The position numbers and the translations under genes were made by a program. A DNA stretch of 60,219 nt, taken from Rhodocyclaceae bacterium. GTDB taxonomy: Bacteria > Pseudomonadota > Gammaproteobacteria > Burkholderiales > Rhodocyclaceae. The stretch lies in assembly GCA_030824275.1 (NCBI GenBank), contig JAVBXY010000004.1:1-60219 (forward strand), written 5' to 3'. Below the pieces are notes generated by a model. That model saw only the letters and a list, made by a program, of their open reading frames with translations, did no database searches and was not told where the DNA came from. Below are positions 38,480 to 46,364 of the stretch, in pieces (the stretch's first letter is position 1; every line of letters starts with the position of its first letter).

Positions 38480-38893
38480 ATGGCCTCGCTGGACCGGATT
38501 CGCACCGAAGGGTTTCGTCGCTGGTACGAGCGGCAGTTGATTGAATGCCATGCTTGGCTGGTGAGTTGTTTTCTCGGCATGATCGCCGTGGCCAGTGGCA
38601 TGGAAGTAGCCGGACAGGCCGGCATGAGGCCGGTTGGCATGGCGGTGGCACTGGGCGGACTCGTGGTCGCCGCCTGGAGTTGGGAGCGCTACCGGATCAT
38701 GTTGAAAGTGGCCGAACAATTCGGCGAACAGGCGGCTTGCCCTGCCTGCTTGGTCTATTCGAGGTTTTCAGTGACGGCGTCGGGGCCGGCGGAGATGCCT
38801 GATGGCGGTGATCCGGGGCTGGAGAAGCGCAGCGGGGGCGTCTGGATTCGGGCTTGCTGCCGCAAATGTGGCGAGGAATGGACCTTGCACTGA
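38480..38893 (+). CDS. Small membrane protein with C-terminal zinc ribbon, unknown function
   Basis: A 137-residue protein, not recognised. Two hydrophobic segments (about 27-43 and 51-66) are followed by a cytoplasmic tail. The tail carries CPAC at 87-90 and CCRKC at 125-129, a plausible zinc ribbon split by an acidic loop. A clear ribosome-binding site AAGGAAGG precedes the ATG. The gene lies alone between divergent yccA-type and the convergent tRNA-Ser gene. The end of the frame is only five bases from the tRNA 3' end. Confidence 0.7.
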   Translation: MASLDRIRTEGFRRWYERQLIECHAWLVSCFLGMIAVASGMEVAGQAGMRPVGMAVALGGLVVAAWSWERYRIMLKVAEQFGEQAACPACLVYSRFSVTASGPAEMPDGGDPGLEKRSGGVWIRACCRKCGEEWTLH

Positions 38894-38898
38894 GCTGC

Positions 38899-38988
38899 TG
38901 GCGGAAGCGGTGAGATTCGAACTCACGAACGCCTTGCGACGTTGCCGGTTTTCAAGACCGGTGCATTCAACCGCTCTGCCACGCTTCC
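38899..38988 (-). tRNA. serT: tRNA-Ser (anticodon UGA)
   Basis: Acceptor GGAAGCG pairs with CGCTTCC, then G and an encoded CCA. The anticodon loop CTTGAAA gives UGA, and the long variable arm typical of tRNA-Ser lies between the anticodon and T arms. The T arm is GTGAG TTCGAAT CTCAC. Length 90 bases with CCA. Reads UCA and UCG/UCU by wobble. Confidence 0.97.
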
Positions 38989-39032
38989 ATCGGGCGCGGA
39001 TTCTACACCGCGCCCGGTCCTGTTTCCGGGTC

Positions 39033-39794
39033 TCAGCCGAACTTCGAGAAATCCGGCTTGCGCTTTTCGAGGAAGGCGGCGAAGGCTTCCTTGGCTTCCG
39101 GCGACACCAGACGCTGCTTGAACACCTCGCCTTCGGTCTGCATGGTCTCGCGAATCAAGGCCTGCTGGGCCCGTTTCATCAACTGCTTGGTCAGACGGAT
39201 CGACGCGGCGGGCTGGGCGGCCAGCTTGCGGCAGCGCTCCATGGCATGCTCCAGCACCTGACCATCGGGCAATACTGCATTGACGATACCGGTATCGAGG
39301 GCCGTCTGGGCATTGAAAGGCTCGCCGAACATCAGCATTTCGGCGGCGCGGGCGTGGCCGGCGCGTAGCGGCAGCAGCAGGCTCGATGCCGCCTCCGGCG
39401 TCAGGCCGAGATTGGCGAATGGCAGCACGAAGCGCGCGCTGGTGCCGACATAGACCAGGTCGCAATGGAGCAGCATGGTGGTGCCGACGCCAACGGCCAC
39501 GCCTTCGACAGCGGCGACGAAGGGCTTCTGCAATCCAGCGAAGCCTTCGAGAAAACGGAACACCGGTGCGTCTTCGCCGGTCGGCGGATGCTCCAGAAAA
39601 TCCGCCAGATCGTTGCCTGCGGTGAAGTTGCCGCCGCTGCCGTGGATCAGGATGACCTTGGCCGCCGGATTTGCTTCGGCCGATGCGAGGGCATCGGCCA
39701 GCGCCACGTACATGGCGGCGGTCATGGCGTTCTTCTTCTCCGGGCGGGCAATCTCCAGGCGGAAGACGCCGTCGACCAGTTCGCTACGAATCAT
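39033..39794 (-). CDS. Enoyl-CoA hydratase/isomerase (crotonase family, ECI-like)
   Basis: A 253-residue crotonase. The oxyanion-hole segment GGNFTAGNDLADFLE lies near 53-67, and VEGVAVGVGTTMLLHCDLVY near 96. The catalytic region reads NLGLTPEAASSLLLP. A single Glu in PEAASS, with no first hydratase Glu, points to delta3-delta2-enoyl-CoA isomerase instead of hydratase (inference). Its ATG overlaps the GST stop (ATGA). Last gene of a ligase-GST-crotonase operon, 45 bases from the tRNA 5' end. Confidence 0.85.
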   Translation of the reverse strand: MIRSELVDGVFRLEIARPEKKNAMTAAMYVALADALASAEANPAAKVILIHGSGGNFTAGNDLADFLEHPPTGEDAPVFRFLEGFAGLQKPFVAAVEGVAVGVGTTMLLHCDLVYVGTSARFVLPFANLGLTPEAASSLLLPLRAGHARAAEMLMFGEPFNAQTALDTGIVNAVLPDGQVLEHAMERCRKLAAQPAASIRLTKQLMKRAQQALIRETMQTEGEVFKQRLVSPEAKEAFAAFLEKRKPDFSKFG

Positions 39795-40465
39795 TTCTTC
39801 GCCGCCATGAAGGCTTCCATGCCGGCCTTGCGGTCAGCGTTCACCTTTTGCGCATGGGGACGCTCGCTGATCGTCTTCAGGTAGGGTTTTGCGGCGGGCA
39901 GAAACTCGTCGAGAAAATCGCGACCATAGATCTTCTTAGTCGCCTGGCCGACCAGCGGCAGATGCACCCAGGCGGCACAGTCTGCATGAGTGAAGCTGTC
40001 GCCACCGATGAAGGGGGCGAAGCGGACGACGCGGGCCAGGCTCTTGAGGCCTTTTCCCAGATCGCGTTCGACTTCCTTCTTGGTCTCGTCGGATACCTTG
40101 CCGCCGAAGAATGCCTCGGGGTAGAGGCGGCGGGCCGGCAGTTCCAGATAGAGCTCGATATGCTCGATCAGTTCCCGGCACTGAGCGCGTTTGAACAGAT
40201 CCTTCGGGTACAGCGCCGGCTCGGGCCAGGCTTCCTCGATGTACTCGGTGATGACCTGGGATTCGGTAATGGCGCCCTGTGGCGTGCGCAGGAAGGGCAC
40301 CTTGCCCATGGGCGATTCGGCCAGCATTTCGTCCTTCTGCGAGGTGAGGACGAAGGCTTCGTCGAAAGCCACGCCCTTTTCCAGCAGGGACAGCTTGACC
40401 TTGTTGTAGTAGTTGCTGACGGCAAAGCCGCAGAGGGTGATTTTGTTGGTCACGTTGTTGGACAC
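39791..40465 (-). CDS. Glutathione S-transferase family protein
   Basis: A 224-residue GST. The thioredoxin-like N-domain has the motif GKVPFLRTPQGAITES (cis-Pro and Glu/Ser for glutathione) near 54-69; the all-helical C-domain has GGDSFTHADCAAW. The start codon is GTG at 40465, two bases after the ligase stop, with CCGGAG inside the ligase 3' end as ribosome-binding site. It may conjugate or isomerise an intermediate of the acyl-CoA pathway encoded with it, or detoxify. Confidence 0.87.
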   Translation of the reverse strand: MSNNVTNKITLCGFAVSNYYNKVKLSLLEKGVAFDEAFVLTSQKDEMLAESPMGKVPFLRTPQGAITESQVITEYIEEAWPEPALYPKDLFKRAQCRELIEHIELYLELPARRLYPEAFFGGKVSDETKKEVERDLGKGLKSLARVVRFAPFIGGDSFTHADCAAWVHLPLVGQATKKIYGRDFLDEFLPAAKPYLKTISERPHAQKVNADRKAGMEAFMAAKK

Positions 40466-40466
40466 T

Positions 40467-42092
40467 TCAGACTCCGGTAAATCGATAGTCGCGCAGCCGC
40501 TCGCGCAGTTGCAGTTTGGACAGCTTGCCAGTGGCGGTATGGGGCAGATCGTCGACGAAAATCACGTCGTCCGGCGTCCACCACTTGGCGATCTTGCCGT
40601 CGTAGAACTTGATCAGTTCTTCCTTCGTCACGTCCTGGCCCGCCTTCTTGACGACGACCAGCAACGGTCTTTCGTCCCACTTCGGATGCGGTGCGCCAAT
40701 GACGGCAGCTTCGGCCACGGCGGGATGGGCGACGGCGATGTTTTCCAGGTCGATGGAGGAGATCCATTCGCCGCCGGACTTGATCACGTCCTTCGAGCGG
40801 TCGGTGATCTGCATGAAGCCATCCGGGTCGATGGTGGCCACGTCGCCGGTGGGGAACCAGCCGTCGACGAGCACGTCGCCGCCTTCGTTCTTGAAGTAGC
40901 CGCCGGTGATCCAGGGGCCGCGCACCATCAGGTCGCCGAAGGCTTTGCCGTCACGGGGCAGGGTTTCGCCATTGCTGCCGACGATCTTCATCTCGACGCC
41001 GAAGATGGCGCGGCCTTGCTTGACGCGGATCGCATCCTTCTCGGCAGCGGAGAGCGCCAGTTGTTTTTGCTTGTAGGTATTGACCGTGCCCAGCGGGCTC
41101 ATCTCGGTCATGCCCCAGGCGTGCAATACGGTGATGCCGTATTGCTCGTCGAAGGCCTTGATCATGGCTGGCGGCGCGGCAGAGCCGCCGATCACCAGGC
41201 GCTTGACGGTGGAGAGCTTGAGCCCCTTGGACTGCATGTGCTGGAGCAGGCCCAGCCAGATCGTCGGCACGCCGGCCGACATGGTGACGCCTTCTTCCTC
41301 GAACAGCGCATGCAGGCTGGCGCCATCGAGATGGGGACCGGGCATGACCAGCTTGGCGCCGTTGAGCGGCGCGGCGTAGGGCAGGCCCCAGGCATTGACG
41401 TGGAACATCGGCACCACGGGCAGGATGCATTCGCGAGCCGAGCAGCCGAGGCCGTCGGGCAGGCTGGAGCCGTAGGCGTGCAAGACCGTGGAGCGGTGCG
41501 AATACAGCACGCCCTTCGGATTGCCGGTGGTGCCGGAGGTGTAGCACAGCGACGAGGCGGTGTTCTCGTCGAATTCCGTCCATTCGTAGTCGTCCGACTG
41601 GGCTGCGACGATATCCTCGTAGCAGAGCAGGTTGGGTATCGCATTGGCCGGCATTTCGCTGGCGGCACACATGGCGACCCAGCCCTTGACGCCGGGGCAG
41701 TGGGGGACGAGGGCTTCGACCAGGGCGGCGAAATTGACGTCGAAGAAAATGAAGCGGTCGTCGGCGTGATTGACGATGTAGGAAATCTGCTCCGGGAACA
41801 GGCGCGGATTGATGGTGTGCGTGATTGCTGCCATGCCGGAAACGGCGTAGTAGATCTCGAAGTGGCGATGGGTGTTCCATGCCAGTGTGCCGATGCGGTC
41901 GGTGGCCTTGACGCCAAGGGCGAGCAGGGCGCGCACCAGCTGTCGGGAACGGCGGTGGGCATCGTGATACGTGTAGCGGTGGGTGCCACCCACCGGCAGG
42001 CGGGACACGATTTCCGTGTCGGCGTGGTTTTGGTCGGCGTGTTGTATGAGCGCTGAAATCATCAGCGGCCGGGTCATCATTGAGCCTTGCAT
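40467..42092 (-). CDS. AMP-forming acyl-CoA ligase (AlkK/FadD-like)
   Basis: A 541-residue ANL ligase. [11 protein letters not shown] lies near 182, and [12 protein letters not shown] near 320. [24 protein letters not shown] and [10 protein letters not shown] follow, and the catalytic Lys is in TATGKLSK near 525. It resembles medium-chain ligases of the AlkK type. First gene of the operon with GST and crotonase. Start at 42092 is chosen over a longer frame because GGAGG lies seven bases upstream. The 120 bases further up to queD show no gene. Confidence 0.88.
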   Translation of the reverse strand: MQGSMMTRPLMISALIQHADQNHADTEIVSRLPVGGTHRYTYHDAHRRSRQLVRALLALGVKATDRIGTLAWNTHRHFEIYYAVSGMAAITHTINPRLFPEQISYIVNHADDRFIFFDVNFAALVEALVPHCPGVKGWVAMCAASEMPANAIPNLLCYEDIVAAQSDDYEWTEFDENTASSLCYTSGTTGNPKGVLYSHRSTVLHAYGSSLPDGLGCSARECILPVVPMFHVNAWGLPYAAPLNGAKLVMPGPHLDGASLHALFEEEGVTMSAGVPTIWLGLLQHMQSKGLKLSTVKRLVIGGSAAPPAMIKAFDEQYGITVLHAWGMTEMSPLGTVNTYKQKQLALSAAEKDAIRVKQGRAIFGVEMKIVGSNGETLPRDGKAFGDLMVRGPWITGGYFKNEGGDVLVDGWFPTGDVATIDPDGFMQITDRSKDVIKSGGEWISSIDLENIAVAHPAVAEAAVIGAPHPKWDERPLLVVVKKAGQDVTKEELIKFYDGKIAKWWTPDDVIFVDDLPHTATGKLSKLQLRERLRDYRFTGV

Positions 42093-42212
42093 CGGGATCC
42101 TCCGCGTATTGTCGTTATGGCCGGGGAGGAACCATAGCATCCCCGGCGACAGCCGACAATCCAGCGGGATGATGTTCCGCCAGGCGGGCCACAGTTGGGT
42201 GTTAACTGCGTG

Positions 42213-42665
42213 CTAAGCGTGATCCTCGCGAGTCGCGTCGGCCCAGCAGTTGGGCGTCTCATACAGGCGTACGCACTCGAGATGCAGGTGGTTGCCGTAG
42301 CTGTCGCGATAGAGTGGATCGAGGATGGAGAAGGCAATGCGGGCGAGGTTCTCCGCCGTCGGCACGGCATCGAGGATCACCGTCTTGTGGTCGGGCAGAG
42401 TGGCCAGAAAACCGGCGACGGTCTGGTCGTTGCGCCAGACGAGGAAGGCATGGTCCCAGACGTCGACCACGTGACGCTTGGCGATGGCCTTGACCTCGGA
42501 GAAGTCCATCACCATGCCGTTGTCGGGGCGGCCGGCACTGTCGATGACACCGCCGATCAGGGTGATTTCCAGCGCGTAGCGGTGCCCGTGCAGGTGCCGG
42601 CACTGGCTTTGGTGATCGGGAATCCGGTGGCCCGCGTCGAACTCAAGGCGGCGTGTAATGCGCAT
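42213..42665 (-). CDS. queD: 6-carboxy-5,6,7,8-tetrahydropterin synthase family protein
   Basis: A 150-residue T-fold protein. Zinc-binding His13 in DAGHR and His26/His28 in HLHGH are present, with catalytic Cys22 in SQCRH. Later come MVMDFSEVK and PTAENLA, all QueD/PTPS hallmarks. It makes the 6-carboxypterin precursor of queuosine. Start at 42665 (MRITRRLEF) is the standard N-terminus; 18 extra residues upstream are unsupported. No queE or queC gene is adjacent. Confidence 0.87.
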   Translation of the reverse strand: MRITRRLEFDAGHRIPDHQSQCRHLHGHRYALEITLIGGVIDSAGRPDNGMVMDFSEVKAIAKRHVVDVWDHAFLVWRNDQTVAGFLATLPDHKTVILDAVPTAENLARIAFSILDPLYRDSYGNHLHLECVRLYETPNCWADATREDHA

Positions 42666-42724
42666 GTTGGGCAACGGTTGTGGCAAAGTTCGGGGAGGTG
42701 AATTATACGGGCGACGCATTCATG

Positions 42725-42750
42725 GCGCCGTCCCGCCAGCGCCGACTTTT
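42725..42750 (-). repeat. Dispersed 26-base element, copy 8
   Basis: AAAAGTCGGCGCTG, GCGGG, ACGGCGC, in the gap between divergent queD and radical SAM genes, 13 bases before the latter's ATG and antisense to it. Confidence 0.9.
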
Positions 42751-42762
42751 TCCATCGAAACC

Positions 42763-43608
42763 ATGACCCGAATTCCTCTCGCTACTGATGACCACTCCCG
42801 CGACAGCGCCGGCATGCGCTATGTGTATCCCGTGGTGTCGCGCCGCGCAGCAGGCGTCTCGGTCGGCATCAATCTGAATCCGAACAACGCCTGCAACTGG
42901 CGCTGCGTGTACTGCCAGGTGCCCGATCTGGCGCGCGGTGGTCCGCCGCCCATCGATCTGGCGCTGCTGGAGCGCGAACTGAGCGGCTTTCTCGGCGAAT
43001 TGCGCGATGGCGATTTCATGGCCAGCTGTGTGCCCGAGGGCATGCGACGTCTGGTCGATGTCGCCTTCTCGGGCAATGGCGAGCCGACCAGCGCCCAAGA
43101 ATTTCCCGAGGCTGTGGCGATTGCCGAGCGCGTCCTCGATGCCTACGGCCTGCGCGGCCAAGTGATGCTGCGCCTGATCACCAATGGCAGCCTGCTGGAT
43201 CGCAAATCGGTGCAGGAAGGCATCGCCCGCCTTGGCGGCGTTCCCGGCGAGGTCTGGTTCAAGGTCGATGCCGCCACAGCCTCCGGGCTGGCGCGTATCA
43301 ATGGCACCCGCGCCAGGCCAGAGGCCGTGGCGCGTCGTCTGGAACTCTGTGCCGGACTGGCGCCGACCTGGGTGCAGACCTGTTTCTTCCGCTTTGACGG
43401 CAAGGCACTGGAGGAAGCGGAGCTGGCAGCCTGGCTGGCGCTGTTGGCACCGCTGGCATCGCGCCTGGCAGGTGTACATCTGTACAGCCTGGCGCGACCA
43501 TCGCTCCAAAAAGAAGCGCCCCGATTGGGGCGCCTGGAAGCGGGATGGTTGGAGGATATGGCGGATCGTGTCCGCCGGCTGGGACTGGACGCGCGCGTCA
43601 GTCCCTAG
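42763..43608 (+). CDS. Radical SAM protein (COG0731-like)
   Basis: A 281-residue protein with the cluster motif CNWRCVYC (Cys44, Cys48, Cys51) and a TIM-barrel pattern (DVAFSGNGEPT, LITNGSLL, VWFKVDAA). It resembles the wyosine-type radical SAM proteins of unknown bacterial role; it is not a QueE by its loop pattern. Start at 42763 (MTRIPLATDD): the longer frame includes element copy 8 and the queD start. Its 3' end contains a hairpin that works as terminator for the convergent XRE gene. Confidence 0.85.
   Translation: MTRIPLATDDHSRDSAGMRYVYPVVSRRAAGVSVGINLNPNNACNWRCVYCQVPDLARGGPPPIDLALLERELSGFLGELRDGDFMASCVPEGMRRLVDVAFSGNGEPTSAQEFPEAVAIAERVLDAYGLRGQVMLRLITNGSLLDRKSVQEGIARLGGVPGEVWFKVDAATASGLARINGTRARPEAVARRLELCAGLAPTWVQTCFFRFDGKALEEAELAAWLALLAPLASRLAGVHLYSLARPSLQKEAPRLGRLEAGWLEDMADRVRRLGLDARVSP
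43508..43533 (-). terminator. Terminator of the XRE gene, inside the radical SAM coding region
   Basis: GCGCCCC / GGGGCGC arms around AATC (43516-43533). On the minus strand they are followed by TTCTTTTTGG. It lies about 90 bases beyond the XRE stop and within the last codons of the opposite gene. Confidence 0.6.
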
Positions 43609-43620
43609 CAGGGGCGGTTT

Positions 43621-43926
43621 TCAGGCGCCCTTCTTGGCGGCCTTGGCGTAATCCTTGGCCTCTTTCTTCAGATCCTTGAACATGGATGACTTGGTGGCGC
43701 GCAGGTACTCGACCACTTCGTAGTCCTCGCGCTTGATCTTCTGGATGTCGATCTGCTCAACGTGAACCAGGCGCAGCAGTTGCTGGACAGGGCGCGGCAT
43801 GTTGCGGCCGCTCTCGTAACGCGAACCACCGCTCTGGGTCACACCCAGTTTCGACCAGAATTGTTGCTGGTTCAGGCCCAGTTTGCGGCGAATCTCGCGG
43901 GCATCGATCTTGTCATTTGCTTTCAT
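43621..43926 (-). CDS. XRE-family helix-turn-helix regulator
   Basis: A 101-residue protein. The N-terminal HTH (about 10-55) has REIRRKLGLNQQQFWSKLGV and the recognition helix TQSGGSRYESGR. A basic Lys/Ala-rich tail (DLKKEAKDYAKAAKKGA) follows. Likely a small DNA-binding repressor. Start at 43926, with GGAG upstream. Its promoter region is an AT-rich stretch with overlapping dyads shared with divergent lysC, so autoregulation or control of lysC is possible. Confidence 0.85.
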   Translation of the reverse strand: MKANDKIDAREIRRKLGLNQQQFWSKLGVTQSGGSRYESGRNMPRPVQQLLRLVHVEQIDIQKIKREDYEVVEYLRATKSSMFKDLKKEAKDYAKAAKKGA

Positions 43927-43996
43927 TTCCGGCTCCTTGAACTGTGGGACATTCTACGATCAGCACGGGATGGAGGAGGTGCTTAATCGCTATTAC

Positions 43997-44032
43997 CGAA
44001 GTAATATACCGATAAGTATAGATCATACTTCG
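43997..44032. promoter_or_regulatory. Dyads in AT-rich region between XRE gene and lysC
   Basis: CGAAGTA (43997-44003) matches TACTTCG (44026-44032) in reverse. Inside it AAGTAT / ATACTT (44014-44019, 44025-44030) forms a tighter dyad. Possible site for the adjacent XRE protein. The rest of 43927-44170 shows no credible gene. Confidence 0.45.
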
Positions 44033-44133
44033 TTGCCATACAACAGTAATTGTTACGACATTAGTACGGAGGAATACTTGTCGACGTCAAGTGGTTATTG
44101 TCGGCAAGGCTTCTTGGCGACAGTGGTATCGGG

Positions 44134-44139
44134 TAAAAT
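44134..44139 (+). promoter_or_regulatory. Probable -10 of lysC
   Basis: TAAAAT within ATCGGGTAAAATC, 32 bases before the ATG; TTCTTG lies 17 bases upstream as a weak -35. The same 13-base string precedes dapA. Confidence 0.45.
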
Positions 44140-44170
44140 CGCGCCCTTTCCCAACTGACGAACCACGGCA

Positions 44171-45412
44171 ATGGCTTTGATAGTGCAGAAATATGGCGGC
44201 ACGTCGATGGGCTCCCCCGAGCGCATCCGCAACGTCGCCCGGCGTGTCGCGCGCTGGAAGGCGCAGGGACACCAACTGGTGGTGGTGGTTTCCGCCATGA
44301 GCGGCGAAACCAACCGCCTGATCGCGCTGGCGAAGGACGTTTCTCCCCAACCCGACGCCCGTGAGCTCGACGTCATGATCTCCACCGGCGAGCAAGTCAC
44401 CATCGCCCTGCTGGCCATGGCGATCCGCGATCTTGGCATAAAGGCAAAAAGCTACACCGGTGGCCAGGTGAGAGTGCTGACCGACAGCACTCACACCAAG
44501 GCGCGCATCCTCGACATTGACGACGCTAATCTTCGCCGCGATCTCGACAACGATACCGTGGTCATCGTCGCCGGTTTCCAGGGCGTCGATGCGGATGGCA
44601 ACATCACCACGCTGGGCCGGGGCGGTTCCGACACCTCCGGCGTGGCTCTGGCGGCGGCGCTGAAGGCCGACGAGTGCCAAATCTATACCGACGTGGATGG
44701 CGTCTATACGACCGACCCGCGCATCGTGCCCGAGGCGCGCAAGCTGGATCGCATCACCTTCGAGGAAATGCTCGAAATGGCCAGCCTCGGCTCCAAGGTA
44801 TTGCAGATCCGCTCGGTCGAATTCGCCGGCAAATACAAGGTCAAGCTACGCGTGCTCTCCAGCTTCGAGGAAGAAGGCAAGGAGACCATGGGCACGCTCA
44901 TCACTCTTGAGGAAGACTCCAACATGGAACAACCGATCATTTCCGGCATCGCCTTCAATCGCGACGAAGCCAAGCTCACCGTCCTCGGCGTCCCGGATCG
45001 CCCCGGCATCGCCTACCAGATCCTCGGCCCCATCGCCGATGCCAACATCGACGTAGACATGATCATCCAGAACGTCGGCCACGATGGCACCACGGACTTC
45101 TCCTTCACCGTCAATCGCGGTGAATACGAGCGGACGAAGAAGCTGCTCGAAGAAAGCATCAAGCCCCACGTCGGCGCCCGCGCCATCGAAGGCGACAACA
45201 GGATCTGCAAGGTCTCCGCTGTCGGCGTCGGCATGCGCTCCCATCCGGGCGTGGCGAGCAAGATGTTCCGCACCCTGGCCGAAGAAGGCATCAACATCCA
45301 GATGATCTCCACGTCCGAAATCAAGATTTCGGTGGTGGTGGACGAGAAGTATCTGGAACTGGCCGTGCGCGTGTTGCACAAGGCCTTTGAACTGGACCAG
45401 GCCGCCGCCTGA
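44171..45412 (+). CDS. lysC: Aspartate kinase
   Basis: A 413-residue aspartokinase. Kinase domain (about 1-250) begins VQKYGGTSMGSPERIRNVA, with LGRGGSDTSGVALA near 149. Two ACT domains follow (about 265-405; PDRPGIAYQILGPI and GVGMRSHPGVASKMF). It phosphorylates aspartate at the head of the lysine, methionine and threonine pathways; the ACT domains imply feedback by lysine and/or threonine. Monocistronic, with a strong terminator directly after it. Confidence 0.96.
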   Translation: MALIVQKYGGTSMGSPERIRNVARRVARWKAQGHQLVVVVSAMSGETNRLIALAKDVSPQPDARELDVMISTGEQVTIALLAMAIRDLGIKAKSYTGGQVRVLTDSTHTKARILDIDDANLRRDLDNDTVVIVAGFQGVDADGNITTLGRGGSDTSGVALAAALKADECQIYTDVDGVYTTDPRIVPEARKLDRITFEEMLEMASLGSKVLQIRSVEFAGKYKVKLRVLSSFEEEGKETMGTLITLEEDSNMEQPIISGIAFNRDEAKLTVLGVPDRPGIAYQILGPIADANIDVDMIIQNVGHDGTTDFSFTVNRGEYERTKKLLEESIKPHVGARAIEGDNRICKVSAVGVGMRSHPGVASKMFRTLAEEGINIQMISTSEIKISVVVDEKYLELAVRVLHKAFELDQAAA

Positions 45413-45433
45413 TCCGGGCTCCAGCCCGACTCG

Positions 45434-45460
45434 AAACCCGGCCTTCGCGCCGGGTTTTTT
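45434..45460 (+). terminator. Rho-independent terminator of lysC
   Basis: AAACCCGGC / GCCGGGTTT arms, CTTCGC loop, six T's. Its T-run touches the end of the convergent flavodoxin gene. Confidence 0.95.
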
Positions 45461-45461
45461 C

Positions 45462-45956
45462 TTAGTAGATGCCGAGCGCCAAACCGGTGGCCAGCGCCGT
45501 GCCGAGTTCACGGCAGCGGTCGAGATCGGCGTCGGTGATCTGTTTCGGTGCCAGGATTTGTTCCGGTGTCTGCGCATGGGTGCAGACGATCAGCACTTCC
45601 GCCACGGCGCGCAGACGCCAGCCAGTCGCAATACGTGCGATCTGCCGGGCCGCATTCTGCCCATCGCTGCCCGCACAGATCAGGCTGGCATAGGGCCGGC
45701 CATTGATCTGGTCGAGGGCCGGGTAATAGCAGCGGTCGAAGAAATCCTTCATCACGCCCGAGACAGCAGCAAGGTTTTCCGGTGTGGCGAAGACATAGCC
45801 ATCCGCCGCCAGCACGTCCGCCGGCCCGGCCTCGCCGGCGCGCAGCAGGCGTGTGGCGACGCCGCTTTCCGTAGCGGCGCCGGCAAGCAGTGCCTGCGCC
45901 ATCTGTGCGGTGCCACCGGTCATCGAGTGATAAACGACGAGCAGTTTTTTTTGCAT
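45462..45956 (-). CDS. Flavodoxin-like NAD(P)H oxidoreductase
   Basis: A 164-residue flavodoxin-fold protein. The FMN phosphate loop is YHSMTGGTAQMA at residues 9-20, and the isoalloxazine loops are YVFATPENLAAVSGVMKDFFDR and LICAGSDGQNAARQ. Probably a small FMN-dependent reductase or electron carrier. It ends in the lysC terminator and is preceded at a short gap by a cupin gene on the same strand. Confidence 0.82.
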   Translation of the reverse strand: MQKKLLVVYHSMTGGTAQMAQALLAGAATESGVATRLLRAGEAGPADVLAADGYVFATPENLAAVSGVMKDFFDRCYYPALDQINGRPYASLICAGSDGQNAARQIARIATGWRLRAVAEVLIVCTHAQTPEQILAPKQITDADLDRCRELGTALATGLALGIY

Positions 45957-45984
45957 GAGGGATATTCGCCAGGGCTACGCGGGC

Positions 45985-46350
45985 TTAGGCGGCACAATGG
46001 ACTGCCAGCCATACCGTGGGGTGTTCGGCATCCGTCCATTCCACCCTGTGGCGTCGACGCGGCGCGAGGTATAGCCAGTCCCCCGGCCCAAGCTTCCTCG
46101 CCTTTGCTTCGTCTTCCAGGCGGAGTCCGGCAGTGCCCGTGAGCACCACAACCCACTCCGCATCCGGCTGTTCGTACCAGAATCCCGGTGGACTGGCCTG
46201 TCCGGTAGAGACAATGCGCTCTATCCGCAGGCCGGGCCGGGACAGCAGGGTATCGAAGCGCTCCCCTGCTTCCGGCGAAGCCGGAAGGTCGTCGAAAAGC
46301 CGGCCGCTTTGCGCCGTGCAGGGAATGCTTAGGCCTGGTGGGGTCTTCAT
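45985..46350 (-). CDS. Small cupin-domain protein
   Basis: A 121-residue single cupin barrel. The conserved pattern runs through EQPDAEWVVVLTGTAGLRLE, LGPGDWLYLAPRRRHRVEWTD. Metal-binding His are partly kept (HRVEW), the first motif having Glu/Gln instead of the usual two His. Function unknown. Co-directional with the flavodoxin gene (28-base gap). Its upstream region faces the GIY-YIG frame. Confidence 0.8.
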   Translation of the reverse strand: MKTPPGLSIPCTAQSGRLFDDLPASPEAGERFDTLLSRPGLRIERIVSTGQASPPGFWYEQPDAEWVVVLTGTAGLRLEDEAKARKLGPGDWLYLAPRRRHRVEWTDAEHPTVWLAVHCAA

Positions 46351-46364
46351 GTCGTGTCAGCTCC

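Noticed and set aside
42763..43608. Radical SAM gene next to queD taken as queE
   Set aside because: The CxxxCxxC loop context and overall pattern fit COG0731-type proteins, not QueE, and the genes are divergent.
43883..44158. 91-codon plus-strand frame between XRE gene and lysC
   Set aside because: Starts inside the XRE gene, has no homology or ribosome-binding site, and lies over promoter DNA.
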